This document shows positions 23,570 through 35,609 of a stretch of 64,000 nt of DNA, piece by piece (position 1 is the first letter of the stretch; every line of letters begins with the position of its first letter). The position numbers and the translations under genes are program-made. The stretch covers positions 372,001 to 436,000 of the forward strand of contig QNQO01000828.1 of assembly GCA_003290165.1 (NCBI GenBank), in the 5' to 3' direction. This stretch comes from Berberis thunbergii. Its lineage: Eukaryota; Streptophyta; Magnoliopsida; Ranunculales; Berberidaceae. The notes below the pieces were generated by a model. That model saw only the letters and a program-made list of their open reading frames with translations. It did no database searches and was not told the DNA's origin.

Positions 23570-26500
23570 TCACCTCCTATTCTTATTTTGCAGAAACCAT
23601 TTGTTTCCATCTGCCCGAGCAGTTTGTTTTGAAATGCTCAACTTCCGAAGTGTTGCATGCAAAATCACACCTGAAAAAAATCTACCAGTTAATTCAAGAA
23701 TTTCTTGCGAGTCGTGAGAAATTATGGTTTATCTGTGTAAACTGGTTTAAAGATTTACCTGCATAACTGACAGCAATGGCATAAAAAAGAGCTAGCTGAA
23801 CGTTGGACAAGTACAGAATAACTGCAGTTGCTGCAAGGCAAAACACAAATAGATTAAAAGAAATTATTAAAGACATCTGAGAATGTGGTGATGCATCATC
23901 AAATAGAAGAAATATGCACACTTTACACTATAGATTATGATTAATTACTGAAGTTTCTGTTGGATGGTAGTGTTTTCCGAATACATTGAAAATAATCAGT
24001 AAATAGATACATGCCCCTTGTCAATGTGTTTCATTGGCAGTCCTAGGTTCAACAAATGATGCCTAGGTTGATTCCCTAACTATGTTTTCAGGTGTCAGCT
24101 AAGAAGAAGCTGCTTCAACCAACAAGTAGGTTAGACCTTAGCTCCTAGTCTAACTCTGCAAAGTATACTATTGACTGGACAGATTCTTAATTTCATAACA
24201 GTGCATATAAGCACCCCTGATATAGAAACCAGTACTGAAGGAAAATAAAGAACAAGGAACACTAGGTGGAGAAGCATTTTGCGAAAGGAATCTAAGTGAA
24301 CTCCAAAAGAAAGAAAAAAAAGTATGGTCTTGCTAACATAGGACCCACTTTAAGATTGAAACCTAGAGGTTGATTACAGGATTTGCAACCTTTACAAAGA
24401 ATTTCCTTGGTTACTTATTGTGAATGCCGAGCAAGATAAAATGTGGAAGGATGTTATGCCCATTCCAATGAACATGTCCAAAAAATTATGGTAATGTAAA
24501 ATGCAGTTTGGTCATTTTAAATCAGACCTAGACCATGATTACAAAGAAAAAGGGGTTTCAATTAAGGAAATCCACAAGAAGATCCATTTCCGATCACAAC
24601 AAGCACCCATTGTGTTAATGTTGCTTACAAGTGGAAGGGGGCCTAAAATCGGCCCATTTTAATTGGTTCAATCATTGTGGCTCACTAGAATAAAATTTGA
24701 GAAATCTTAGGCAGTGTTTGTTTGCAGTGGTAAGACTTTCGCGGGACATCCTTGTAACATTTGCTTCGTTCACGTGCTAATCAAAATAGGGAAGCCAATT
24801 TCATTTGTGAAATTACTAGCAAGCATAGATTGTTTTCCCACCTTAATCGTGAAAACAAATAGAACTTCTAGCTGGTATCCAACCCAGTGCAATTTTTAAG
24901 GAATTTCCAATGCAATGAAAAATAAACATAATTCTTATTCTTCTATTTGAAAAAGATGATTTTGTTAATGAAACCTAATATTAACTAAGCAAATAAGTAA
25001 GTTGAGAAGAATAGTGCAAAGACGAACAAAACAAATGACACAGGCACACAGACTTGCCATTATTGTGAAAAAGCGCTACTGATATAAATTAACAATTGCA
25101 CTTAAATAATGAATTTGCTGGTCCTGTCTTGGACCAAGTACTGAATTAATATTTTCGAAAATTTTGCAAGATAATAATAGTTAGGGGTTTCCTTATAGGC
25201 TCCTGTATGTCCCATTTGTTACATAAATCAACACTTTGCTAAGAACTACACGAGACAGTGAAGTCTGAATCTAGTGTTTGTTGAAAATTCAGTCCAGCTG
25301 GATCTCATATCTAATTTTTCATGGCACGTTAGGAAGTTTTGGTGTGCAATATCATGTTGCAAAAGGAAATTATGTACTATCATTGCTGTTTCGAGTGTTT
25401 CTTAGAGTGAAACACCCCCCAAAGTAATTAATAGAGTGACGATATTCACGTAATTTATACCAACATTACCTTATAATTTATATTCGTTAGTGTTTTCGAA
25501 TATTGTATTTTATTTCAATTATTTAATTTTTGTGTTTTTATAGGATTGAGAGTTTAAATGGTGAAATCGTATAAATGTGCACTTCAGAAAATTATTATTT
25601 GATAGGTTCGAATGGCGGTACAAAGTGACGGGTGAAGTTGGAAGTCGCCATGACAATCACATGCCAAAACCCGATCCAACCAAATCCAAATCCACCTTTT
25701 TTCTTAACCTAAGCCCAAGCTCAACCAAAACCCCTATTTATTGTCTTCTTACTCAACACAACAAACCTCTCCCTCTCTCTTTTCTAGCCACCAAAAAACT
25801 ATCTCATCATCCCCTTGCCGACGATTCTCGCTCGCTAGAAAGATCGGCATCCACACCTTCACCCACTTTCATGCAACCTCTCTCGATTGCACTCCTCTCC
25901 GCTTCCCTCTTCGCCGACAACCACCATGAATCAATCCCCCTCACCTCGCCTGATCTCTCGCCATCCATTTCTATCGCAGAGCACAAAATGAGAAGGAGAC
26001 CGCAACAGAGAAGGGACGGAGGAAGAAGAAATTTTGGAGGGAAAAAAGAAACTTTTAAAGCCTTCACTATTTGCACCTCATATATTACTTTGTACCACCA
26101 TAGAGCAATCACACCGTTGACGAAGCATGTTCGTTGAGGAGATGAAGTTCATTCACACTGTTGTTGCCGCAACCACCACCGCCACAATCTTCTAAATCCT
26201 ATGCTAAGGCGTAGATGATTCCTCAAGCTTAGTAGAATTTACTCGTCTTTTATTGTTATCCGATGCATTGTATGATTTGACTATGGGTTGATTTGTGAAT
26301 AAACGCAAACGCATGATACTTTCATCATGTATGTCATGCATCCATAGTAGTTAGAATTATTTTATATTTTTGTTTAAGCATGTTTTATTCGTATTAGTTA
26401 AATCCGTGATTAGTTGTGCCTTAAACAGACAATTAATGCTAGGGGTTTGCATCTTTGCTAAAATCAATCCACCACATTGCTAGGAGACAACAATTGATAT

Positions 26501-29500
26501 TAGTATGATTTTATGAACTTGATGAATGATTCAAAAGCCTTAGCATCTCTCTCTTGATTATCAAACTCAATTTTTAATTTTTTTTCCGCCTTCCATTAGT
26601 TCATAAATTTTCAATTAGTGTAACCCCATTTCAAATTGGTTTAAATAGATTGTAGTTTTCGATTGCGCTTCAAACATCGTGTGATCTACTCGTGTTTTTC
26701 ATTGTCTACTAGTTAAACAATCGTGTACTTGCGATATAACAATCAGGTTAAATTAGCCTATTAATTTAAGTTGCAAAGTTTGCATCATGATACCAAATCC
26801 AACTGCCTTTACTCAAGAAACCCTGTTCTACTGCTACTGATTGACCATTGGGCATAGATACCCCATTAGGCAAATGCCCCTGCAAATACACATTCAGTGA
26901 ATGGACATAAGAAAAATATCCAATTAATTGATCCCTCACACACGACATGCATGGATTCCTTTACTGCATACCTCCAACTCAGCAACTCTTCTTAATATTG
27001 AAGATATTGCTGGTGTCCATCTTTTCCTTCTCAAAGTGTTTCATCTTGATCTCCAGCCAAAGCACACTTCATTTGAAAGAGGATTCTTAAAATTTTCAAA
27101 TGTCAACAGAATGACGTGAGCTCACGTATCCAAGTAGAGGGAAACACCCCCTACGCATTAGGGGTGGGCATCCCATCCCGTCTCGATTTTTTCGGGTCTT
27201 ATTGGGATTGATCAATTCCATCCCGTTTCGATCTAGAGTGTGATGGGACCCGGATGAAGATTTTCAATCCCGCCCATCCCGAACCGATTTTTTTAATATT
27301 TAAATGAACTATGTAATATGCAACAATGAAACTATTTGTTGACATGACTATTTTATTTGTTGTTTTATTTATTCTCATAAGCTTTCATGTAACTCACCTA
27401 GATAATGAATATAACTCAAACCCTCTCTCTTCTTTTTTCCCTCTTCCCAACTTTTGACAACAATAATGTGTGTTCCTCGTAGTTTTTAAATGACAAACAC
27501 ATTGATCATTTTTGTTAGCAATGTACAAAAAATGACTATCTTCAATAGTGGTTCTAAAAAACGGAAGTAAAAGCAAATGAAATGGAAAAATAATAATCAA
27601 TGGCTTAAAGTTATATAGTTGTTCTTATAGTTGTGCATTTGGTAAATCCCAAAATTTCAATCTTGCATGTTAAATTTTTAATCCAAAATTTAGTACACGC
27701 TCATCCCATCCCGTCCTGAACCCGTTTAGAATGGACGAGGTTTATCCTCATCCCATCCCGTCCTGATCCAGTGTTATCTTGCATGGTTCAAATTCTAGCA
27801 TCAACAAGTGATGAAGGGTGGACCTAATTTGCACTAGAACATATGCCCATGTGCTTACTTCTCAATTATTTAAGGCCTTCCTTAAACCAAGGTCCTTTGC
27901 AATTTGACCTTTCCTCAAGAGTTATTTTCTTTGTCAAGCTGCCCTATACAACTCAACAAACAAATATATCCACTCAAAATCCATCTAAGACCTAATTATT
28001 GATGTAATGTTTGTGTTAATTGTACTCTCTATTTCAATGAAGCTTACAACATAGTTACTACTGTCATGTTTAGACCCAAGTATATGGTCATTAAGTTTAT
28101 AGAGTGCCAATCAACTGAACCACCAGGTTGAGAATAGGTTGGGTAGTTGGCCGAGAAAGAGGTGACATCACCTCGACCTTTGAGAGTCGTCTCCTTTGGG
28201 TGGGTCTGTCGTGCTTAGTGAGTGTTGCCTTCAATTTGAATTTTCTATCTCAAGCAATAAGTTTCGATTTGATTTCATTGTGTTGGATTTTGAGGGTTTT
28301 CATTTGATTTTGGGTATGGATTGATTCTCCAGTCACCCTAGATTATGTAAATAGGACCATGGCCCTTACTTTCCCCGGGTTCTGGATTTTGAGTCTAGTT
28401 TGGACACAGTGATGTCGAGTTTCCTTGGTTTAGTTCAGATTCCTAAACTTGACATAAATGATCATGAGATTTTCTTGATGTCTTTTAGGAGATACTTAGT
28501 CTTCGTCCCCATCGTGAGGTAGGAGTTGGGATTGATCTTGTTCTTGGTAGGGCGCCGATATCCTTGGATATCGGCTTATCGTTTTGCACCTAAGCAGTTG
28601 GAGGAGCAGCATGAGGAATTACTATGTAAAGGGTAAGATGTTGTAAATTATGCGGTGATTGGAGACTACCACGTGCCATCTTTACAAGATTGCGTCATTC
28701 GCGATGTAATTCTTAGAGGTGGAGATTGACAGTGGGATGTCAGATGTAGTGGTCAATGAATCACTGATCAAGGAGTGTGGATTGACCTGGTTAAAGATAA
28801 AGTAGGATCCACATATATCGTGCTTCGTGGCTGGTGAACTGGTTTGCCATGAAGATTTGGACAAAACCAGGCTTCGTGGAACTGAACTCGATTGGCGAAC
28901 GAATCAAATGTCAAAGGTATTGTTATTGATGAAGTTAAAGAGGGTTATTGAGATACAATTAAGGTTCCATTATTGTTCTTCCATGCCCTCTTCTGAACAC
29001 TAAAAGAATAGTGCATGGTCGATTCATCATTGAGAGTGTTAATCCCCCAAAAAACAAAAAATATGCAACTGAGTACTAACTTTTAAAAGTCCAATGTTAC
29101 TACTCGACCATTCAGAGAAGCGAAAAGATTGCTTTCATCACACTGTATATCTTCTCTCAACTCTACTCCAATCAATTTAGGCCGCAAATCAGATTTCTGC
29201 CATAGAGACAATTAAAACACCCAAATTTCCTTTATCATTCTAGATTGACACTTTAACACAACTATAGATTCCTCTCCAAGTATCACGACACCATTAAGCA
29301 GACATGTTATTTCCTAAACTCACTCAAGCTCCAAAAAAGCAATAGGAACTTAAAAACATACATCATCAGAGGTGCTCAAAAAACATAAATTGCATCAAAC
29401 ATATCAAATAAATCACATTACACCCAAAAATAGAGAACCAAGAATAAGAGCATAAAGACTCACCACATTGGGCAAAACGAATCAAACTGAGTTTAACAGA

Positions 29501-30123
29501 AGGGTATTGCTCCAAACCCCATCGATCACCGCACCATTTGAACAAATCCCACAGACCCAAACAGCCAATCAACCCAAAAAGAGCCATTGGCAATTGATAC
29601 CTGCAACAACCCCATTCCACCAAAATAACAACTTTTTCACACAAATCATTTAAAAAATCAAAACTTAGTCGATGGGGTTGTACAAAACCAACTTACAAAG
29701 AGCAAGCAAAGAAGAGAAGGAACAAAGTGACGTAATTTCTTGCATAACGCTTGACGTTCTCATGAACCCTAAGTTTAGCTTGTTGAGGGGATGAAGGAAA
29801 GGAATAGGAATCGTATGAGCCGATGAAAGCGGCAGTCCACGACGGGGTCTGGGCTGCAAAGTCGTCGGCTGTGAGCTTGGCGAAGGGGTTGATTGTTATG
29901 AGGGAGACGATGGTGGTCAAGTGGGTGAAGAGGGTTGAAGGGGTGGTGGTGGTGGAGGTGGTGATGGAGGTGGGATTGTGGTGGTAGTCGGAGGAGGTGG
30001 TGGAGGAGGAGGGGGGTTGGCTGCGCGTTCGTCGAGAATGTCGAGGTAGCCACTGTCTCGAAGCCATGTTTCGAAGGCGGGTTCTGGGACGCTCAGGGAT
30101 AAGGGATTCGTGGCAAATACCAT
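23570..30123 (-). CDS. PRA1H: PRA1 family protein H-like (prenylated Rab acceptor), with one-base frameshift
   Basis: Four exons on the - strand: 29697-30123, 29464-29600, 23759-23830, 23570-23670. All have GT-AG introns. The start ATG at 30123 gives NPLSLSVPEPAFETWLRD, followed by a low-complexity Pro/Ser/Thr tract. Then NPFAKLTADDF, FIGSYDSYSFPSSPQQAKLR and HENVKRYARNY lead into hydrophobic segments (YVTLFLLFFACSLYQLPMAL and ATAVILYLSNVQLALFYAI) and the end GVILHATLRKL. These match plant PRA1.H proteins, membrane proteins of the secretory pathway thought to bind prenylated Rab GTPases. The exons total 737 bases, one short of a multiple of three. The N-terminal frame and the rest differ by one base, and the likely site is the run of six G at 30011-30016. 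With that base present the product would be about 245 residues, close to the family's usual size. Either a real knock-out mutation or a homopolymer sequencing error; sequence alone cannot decide. Confidence 0.5.
25577..26760. repeat. Unassigned stretch resembling part of a Gypsy LTR
   Basis: A 186-codon open frame (25577-26137) rich in Ser, Pro and Thr has no recognisable domain. It lies beside C-rich sequence and then AT-rich sequence. The layout (C-rich block, then AT-rich tail ending ACAATCA) recalls the Athila-type LTRs later in this window. I see no paired LTR or target duplication, so this is a guess. Confidence 0.5.
27159..27772. mobile_element. Truncated hAT element, same family as 20020-20920
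   Basis: It starts TAGGGGTGGGCATCCCATCC, and the next hundred bases follow the 20020 element closely (for example TTTTTTCGGGTCTTA then TGGGATTGA). CATCCCATCCCGTCC blocks recur near 27703 and 27750, but the CCCACCCCTA right terminus and a repeat of the left flank CTACGCAT are missing. The right end is therefore deleted or decayed. Confidence 0.5.
28495..28640 (+). mobile_element. Gypsy (chromovirus-type) reverse transcriptase N-terminal relic
   Basis: The + strand gives RPHREVGVGIDLVLGRAPIS and then, in a shifted frame, SAYRFAPKQLEEQHEELLCKG (two overlapping blocks). This is the segment just before the RT fingers in plant chromoviruses. Only about 145 bases are recognisable, with a frameshift and no catalytic motif. 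Confidence 0.5.
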
Positions 30124-31555
30124 GTTTTTGTTTTGCTTGTTTCCCGTGGAACAACAATGATTTTGGGTGAAGTAGTGTTGGGAAATTGCAAATTGGGTCA
30201 TTTGGGCGTGCTCATTGGTTTGTTGGATTTGCCCCGCACGCTTAAGCTGCAAGTTGGATAGGAAAATTTGATTCTAACGGAGTCGAAACACTTGGTTTCG
30301 ATCCGTTCTGTCCGAAAAACAGCCCTACGCCCCCATGTCTTGTCCAACCCAAGTGTGATTTTAGATACTATGTCACATGTGATTTCATCTTTAGTCTTTA
30401 CCTAACTTAAATGCATAGGTAGCTAAGGTTGATCATGCAATTCATTTGGTCATGGTTGACCTGAATTGCTTCGGGCTTATATTGTTGTTGGTAACCAACC
30501 CAGACTCGTGCTAAGCTTTGTCTGCCCCACAAAAAGTTGGGCACATGTTTGATACAACCTAGTTGCAACCAAGGAATGTGATTTCTCAAAATATGTTGAA
30601 ATTTCACCGAATATTTCTTATTTTGAAGTTATCGAAATCTCTTTCGAAATCCGACATATGTCAAATTTTTTCTGAGAATAATTTTTTAATCTCTGTATAT
30701 TTTAACATGTTATAATGTTATTTTAGTATCAAAAGTTTGTTATGTGATTGATTTTTATGTAATATTCAGTTTGTATGACAATACGAGTCGTGTGAGACTT
30801 TTTATGTAGTATTTAAGAGATTAAAATGCATAATTAATATTGTTAAATTTGAAATCACGACTGAAAATTTTTATATTTTTTCTACACAAAATGAAATATT
30901 TCTTAAAATCAAAGGTCTGAAATTAATTCGAAAAATGAAATCACAATCTTTGGTTGCAACCCTAGACATAGAGCATTGTGAACGCACACCCTCGAACTTC
31001 AAATACATATGTGTTAAATAGTACTAATGCAACTCAAGTGAGTAAGATTATACTACTTGAGTTTACAGTTTGTTCTTGGTGTCAGACGAAAGACCGAAGA
31101 CTACTTAGGCGTGAACTAGGTTTCTGGTACCCATGATAGTAGTCCCAGATGTACGATTTGGTGTAGTCAAATCAAGGTTATCCAATTTGTATCCCATCAC
31201 ATTTTTATGAAGTAGAATCCGAGGGTTGGAATGATGCTCACATTTATATAAGTTGGATATAATACTTTTTAGTAACAACAAGAAGCTAAAATGTCACTTA
31301 AATCACTATGATATGTAAGAAGTGTCAAAGATGATAGTTTCTCCTACCGCCCTCGCGTTGCTTGTATATGCCCTTATCATGTTCTGTCATTTTACTTAAG
31401 ATGAAAAAGACATGTTGTATTCATATTTTTATTTTAAAATCAAGTAACTTTCATGCTGCAAGTTGGATTATTTGTTTTATTTTAAGTGAAGTTTCACGAT
31501 GCTCACATATGTCATGCATCACGCTTGTAGCATGTAGGGAGTGCATGTTATATTT
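30124..31555. other. Intergenic, upstream of the PRA1 gene
   Basis: It contains the unseen promoter of the - strand PRA1 gene near 30.13-30.4 kb and AT-rich sequence beyond. I could not fix a TATA box or start site. No gene or known element was recognised from 30,300 to 31,500. Confidence 0.5.
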
Positions 31556-32550
31556 TGAGTTATTTTCCTTTTGGAGCCCATTAATTTATAGCTATTCCTG
31601 TTTGACACCCAAAAATTTTTATATTTCAGTCAGACCCAATTAGGTGTTGAATTAATGTAAGGTCAAAGACATTAACCAACTTAAGCCATCCATATTTTCC
31701 TTAAAAGACCATATTACCCACGTTGTTTAAACTCATGAGCTACACTTCTTGTGCCAATTTTTTCGAGATGGATATAAATCTATGTGCATCTCAGGGAAAC
31801 CCTAGACAATCTTCCCCAACTCTCTTTTCTCCTTTGTCAACGACAAATCTTCCTCTCCTCTACAATTTTTTGATCTCAAAAACCAACCACCCCATCACCG
31901 CCAACCCTGTCAACAACATCCCTCTTCTTTTCCTCCTTTCTGGAAACCCCATCTCTCAAGATCTTGGACCTTGAAACAAATTTGTCACCACACCTTCCCA
32001 CCACCCATTCTTATGGAACACATTGACCGTTTCAAAATGTGGTAGATGACCAATACCTTTTTCTTATTGCTTGTTGATCGATGCATTGTTGGATGAATCA
32101 CAAACCTTGCATACCTAGGTCTTCGTTGTAGATTTTGATCGCCTTTATGAAAGTGGTTGTTGTTGGAAGGGAAAAGCCCTAGACAAGCTGGAGAAAGAGA
32201 GTGGAAAGTGTTGGAAAACCCTAGTTGACATGGAGAAAGTGAGAGTTTGGGTGTGAATAGTGGTGGTGGAGGGAGAAAGTATTACTACTATAATGGAGAG
32301 ATAACAAACTTATTGCAAGAGAAGAAAATTGGGGAAGATGGGATCAAGGTGCCCTTGAGAACTATCATGTGCCTGGCACATAACTATTAATAATATAGGT
32401 AATCAAGTCCTTAAGGGAAATCTGGATGGCTTAAGTCAGTCAATGTCTTTGACCTAAAGTCAAGACTCAGATTGTGTCTAACTCGAATACAAAATTTTTT
32501 GGGTGTCAAGCAAGAATAACTATAAACTAATGGGGGCCAAAAGGAACATA
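31556..32550. mobile_element. Element with long (~150 bp) terminal inverted repeats, MULE-like
   Basis: Bases 31556-31710 and 32400-32550 are inverted copies. Shared strings, read outward to inward, include CCTTTTGG, TTGACACCCAAAAA, GGTCAAAGACATT and ACTTAAGCCATCCA. The candidate flanks TATATTTTG and TATGTTTTA agree at seven of nine bases, which would suit a Mutator-like 9-bp duplication but is weak. The 700-bp interior has a C-rich block with short frames and no transposase. Confidence 0.5.
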
Positions 32551-33393
32551 ACCCTATGTTTTATTTTATACTTGATTTTGGAAACAAGTAGGTATTATAT
32601 AACTTGGATCCAACCATTTAACGTTTCAATTATTGTGAGGGCATGCGTACTAGAGCATGCAACACCTATGTGCTTACAGCATAAAACTTAATTAAGCATT
32701 CACAAAATTGCTATCATTGAAAGTCTTTTACCGAAATTGGACATGTGGTGAATTATAAAATGGCGGCCACTTCACAATGAGTTGAATTTGTAAGGCGCGT
32801 GCATCATACCATAAATCTAGTATTCAAACATTATCTACATCGATCAATTTAATGATCTCAAACATACGGGTCACCTAAATCCCCCAAGTAATGGAAATAC
32901 ATCAAATTTCCAATCATCATTGGGGGGTTATTGACTTGTAATGATAAACCCTAGCATGTCGCACATAACACTAGTTTTTAATTAGAAGCTGCCTGAATAT
33001 GATAATAAAAAATAAGATAAGGTTGGCATTAGGTGACTTTTGTTAGCTCTTAAAATACAACAAGTTTACTATTAAAAAAAAGACAAGTTTTGCCTTTCAA
33101 GGTTTGGTTTTTTTCTCTTATGGTAATAGATAAGTATCCCATCCTTTGTCAAGTCTCACAAGTCTGCGATCCTTGGTGGAGAAGGGTTCATGCCTCCCTA
33201 TCAATAAGTCAACCATGATTACTTGGTGGGTGTTTATTTTACACCCTTAATTTCTCTATTCATAAGGTCATGTCTATGAGCTAGGAATCAAAACTTGTGG
33301 CTTTCAATTATGATATTAGTGACTGATCCTCCATTACATTCTCCCAATAATCCACCTAACAGTAGACAAGGAACCATTTTCTTACATGTCTCT
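32551..33393. other. Intergenic, upstream of the VQ gene
   Basis: AT-rich sequence with no recognisable gene or element. Its right end is the presumed promoter of the VQ-motif gene. Confidence 0.5.
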
Positions 33394-33401
33394 TATTTAT
33401 A
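33394..33401 (+). promoter_or_regulatory. Candidate TATA box of the VQ gene
   Basis: TATTTATA lies about 97 bases before the ATG at 33498, leaving room for a start site and a 5' UTR of roughly 65 bases. Assigned by motif and position only. Confidence 0.5.
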
Positions 33402-33497
33402 CACCTTATGACTTAAGATAGAGAACAACTTACTTACCTCCTTAAAAGTCTCCAAAGCAATCAAGCAAGATCACTAACCATCTTCCTTTGTTGATTG

Positions 33498-33914
33498 ATG
33501 ATGAATCTTGAAGAGAACAGACAACTAAGCTATGATTCAAAGTCACCAAAGCGTCGGAAGAATACTTATCACAACCAAGAGAAACTGAGGAAACCCACGA
33601 TCATTTATGTGGAAACACCGGAGATAATTCATGCAGAGGCTGACCATTTCATGAGTTTAGTCCAAGAACTTACGGGGAAGAATTCAAATTCTAATTCAAG
33701 TTTGAAATACAGCCCAGGTACTGCTTCAACTTTGATGAAAGAAAAGGAGAAGTTTCAAGTGAAAAGAGATGATAATGGTGTTTTTCCACATAGGTCATTG
33801 GCTTCTTCGGTGAGGGATGATCAAATGGTATCTAATAAATCAGATGAAACTGATTGTTTTTATCAGTCTCTTGTTGAGGATGCAATAGACCTCTATTTAT
33901 CACCCCCTTATTGA
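33498..33914 (+). CDS. VQ motif-containing protein, intronless
   Basis: A 138-residue frame from the first ATG of a tandem ATG-ATG to TGA. A TTG codon directly upstream is in frame but is not a plausible start. The central block IIYVETPEIIHAEADHFMSL runs into FMSLVQELTGK, which fits the VQ signature FxxxVQxLTG. The basic N-terminus (PKRRK) may act in nuclear import. The tail is Ser-rich and acidic and ends with an aromatic residue after YLSPP. Small single-exon VQ proteins are plant transcriptional co-regulators that bind WRKY factors or MAP kinases; a partner cannot be assigned from sequence. No stop or frameshift interrupts it, and a TATA-like box lies upstream. The exact VQ subfamily number is not resolvable here. 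Confidence 0.5.
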   Translation: MMNLEENRQLSYDSKSPKRRKNTYHNQEKLRKPTIIYVETPEIIHAEADHFMSLVQELTGKNSNSNSSLKYSPGTASTLMKEKEKFQVKRDDNGVFPHRSLASSVRDDQMVSNKSDETDCFYQSLVEDAIDLYLSPPY

Positions 33915-33928
33915 TACAGCCTCGCAGA

Positions 33929-34019
33929 TAGTTTTTTCTTCCTCTTGGTGTGTTAGCTATGACCCATCTGTAGTTTTTTCTTCCTCTTGGTGTGTTAGCT
34001 ATGACTTATGACCCATCTG
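33929..34019. repeat. Tandem duplication in the 3' UTR region of the VQ gene
   Basis: Units 33929-33970 (42 bp) and 33971-34019 (49 bp) are adjacent direct copies containing TTCCTCTTGGTGTGTTAGC. The second has a 7-base extra TTATGAC. The identity looks near perfect, so the duplication is young. Confidence 0.5.
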
Positions 34020-35150
34020 TTTTTTTTGTGTATCTCACTAGCATGTACTATTATCAAATCGTTCTTCTTTGTTTATCTCTAGACCTACTTCTGTTTGTAT
34101 TCTTTAAATATCTCAAAGAAAATGTAAATTCAAGATTTGTTCTTTCGTAAACATAAAGAAGATGCATCGTTTTGTGATCAGAGTGCATTTATTGATATCA
34201 AACTTAACAGTTTGCTGCGGATTCAAGAACCCCCTTTATGGGTTCCAGAGTTCTATCTTTGTTGAACTTGGTGAATGACAACTCTTTATGATCGCTTTCT
34301 TTGAGTCACATTGATCGGCTACTAGGCCAACAACATATTAGAGATCTAATGATGATACAGTCTCCTCAACAGATGATAAAATGTTTTTGGTTGGGTAATC
34401 TAATCAAATTTCTGCAGTTTGCCGACCTACAGATGCAATTTCTATTTTCATATTGGGATAAAAAATCAGTCCAATTTGTAGGACGCATACTTTGGTGGTA
34501 AAACACATGTTGAATGGCATACTTGCTGACATGCTAAAGGCTGGCCATTGAAGCACGGTGAACCCTGGAAGAAACTTGAATTGTTTCAAATTTGGGATTG
34601 GTAGCATTTTAGTGGTCAGTGTTGTCTAGTCTTCCAGGGCAATGTTTCGGTCCTATTAACATTATTTAAAGTGAACCACCGGTTCAGGTACAATATACTA
34701 GCATCACCTGGACAATTAGACATTCAACTTATAATTGTGACAGATTACAAGGGAGGAACCCTAACTAGTGAGCCCCCTGAACCAAGTTGGGACATGAGTG
34801 AAGAGTCGTATACTTCTTCTATACTTTTCCCTAGCTCAAGTCGGCCCTCCTAGACTTTATGAATCAATTAAGAGAGAATTAGTTTTTGTTTTTTTCTTTT
34901 TCTTGCAGCGATTCATCCTTCTTGAATGTAGAAACTCTTCCTCGTATTGTGCTATCCATTTTTATCGAAAGAAGCTTGTGTCATGTACAGGGGTGGAGCC
35001 AGGATTGCAGACAAAGGGGGACAAAAAAAATAAATCACAGATAATTTAATAAATAAATAAATATGATTAAAACAAAGTTTCAAAAGTAGTACAAGAGAAA
35101 CATATTTTATGTGTCAATGTTGTTGCACATTGGATTTAGTAAAAACTCTC
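34020..35150. other. Region without recognised gene
   Basis: Short frames on both strands show no known domain. A string AGGGGTGGAGCCAGGATT at about 34990 resembles the start of a common plant repeat (AGGGGCGGAGCCAGG-like), but the partner end was not found. Confidence 0.5.
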
Positions 35151-35170
35151 CGCGAGTTCTCATGTTCATA

Positions 35171-35325
35171 GGATTTACCAAACCAGACCCGAATGCTACA
35201 ATATTGTTGCCACTTAATATCCTCTGCGTTGTAATCCATGCTCGAAGGCTATATAACTGACCCTATAGGGTTTACCAAACCAGGCCCAAAGGCTACAATA
35301 TTATTGCCACTTAATATCCTCGTCG
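35171..35325. repeat. Direct repeat of about 57 bp, two copies 96 bp apart
   Basis: Copies at 35171-35227 and 35267-35323 share TTTACCAAACCAG, GGCTACAATATT-like and GCCACTTAATATCCTC strings with a few differences. They lie next to the SINE-like unit. Confidence 0.5.
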
Positions 35326-35329
35326 CCTC

Positions 35330-35515
35330 TATCTCGTAGGGAGACTTGCTTTCGCTCCGGTCCGTTGTGTCCACCTTGCATGAAGTAGGCTTATCCACGG
35401 CGAATAATCAGGTGAAAACTCACAAAATCTTAATTGGTGAGTCTCGAACCTACGACCTCTTAAAAGAAGAGTTGATGTCCGATCAACTGAGCTTCAATTG
35501 GTGGACAACTGTTAA
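35330..35515 (-). mobile_element. tRNA-derived SINE-like element
   Basis: The - strand contains an A-box-like AGCTCAGTTGATCGGACA (about 35476-35493) and a B-box-like GGTTCGAGAC (35441-35450), spaced about as in tRNA genes and plant SINEs. It sits where the old Copia RT relic is interrupted. The 3' end and target duplication were not resolved, so the left limit is approximate. Confidence 0.5.
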
Positions 35516-35609
35516 TATTAAGAATGTTACCGTCCAATTGCTTAGCTGAAGCAGGCTACTGTGAAGACTGAAGAGTGTCGATGAGGAGAGACCAACCAAA
35601 TGAAAAAGC

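Larger units (their letters stand above)
23831..29463 (-). other. 5.6-kb third intron of the PRA1 gene
   Basis: The intron runs from the GTGAGT donor just left of 29464 to the acceptor CAG at 23831-23833. It holds a truncated hAT copy, a Gypsy relic and an unassigned repeat-like stretch. Segments 23840-25540 and 28640-29460 show nothing recognisable beyond short AT-rich frames. Confidence 0.5.

Noticed and set aside
25577..26137. A 186-codon open frame in the PRA1 intron
   Set aside because: It is Ser/Pro/Thr-rich by base composition, has no domain or start context, overlaps another long frame on the opposite strand, and lies in repeat-like sequence.
34301..34853. Several 60-67 codon frames on both strands
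   Set aside because: I tried to read them as Copia or LINE ends and found no consistent motif.
35441..35493. Possible tRNA gene from A- and B-box-like motifs
   Set aside because: Acceptor-stem pairing and an anticodon arm could not be drawn; a tRNA-derived SINE fits better.
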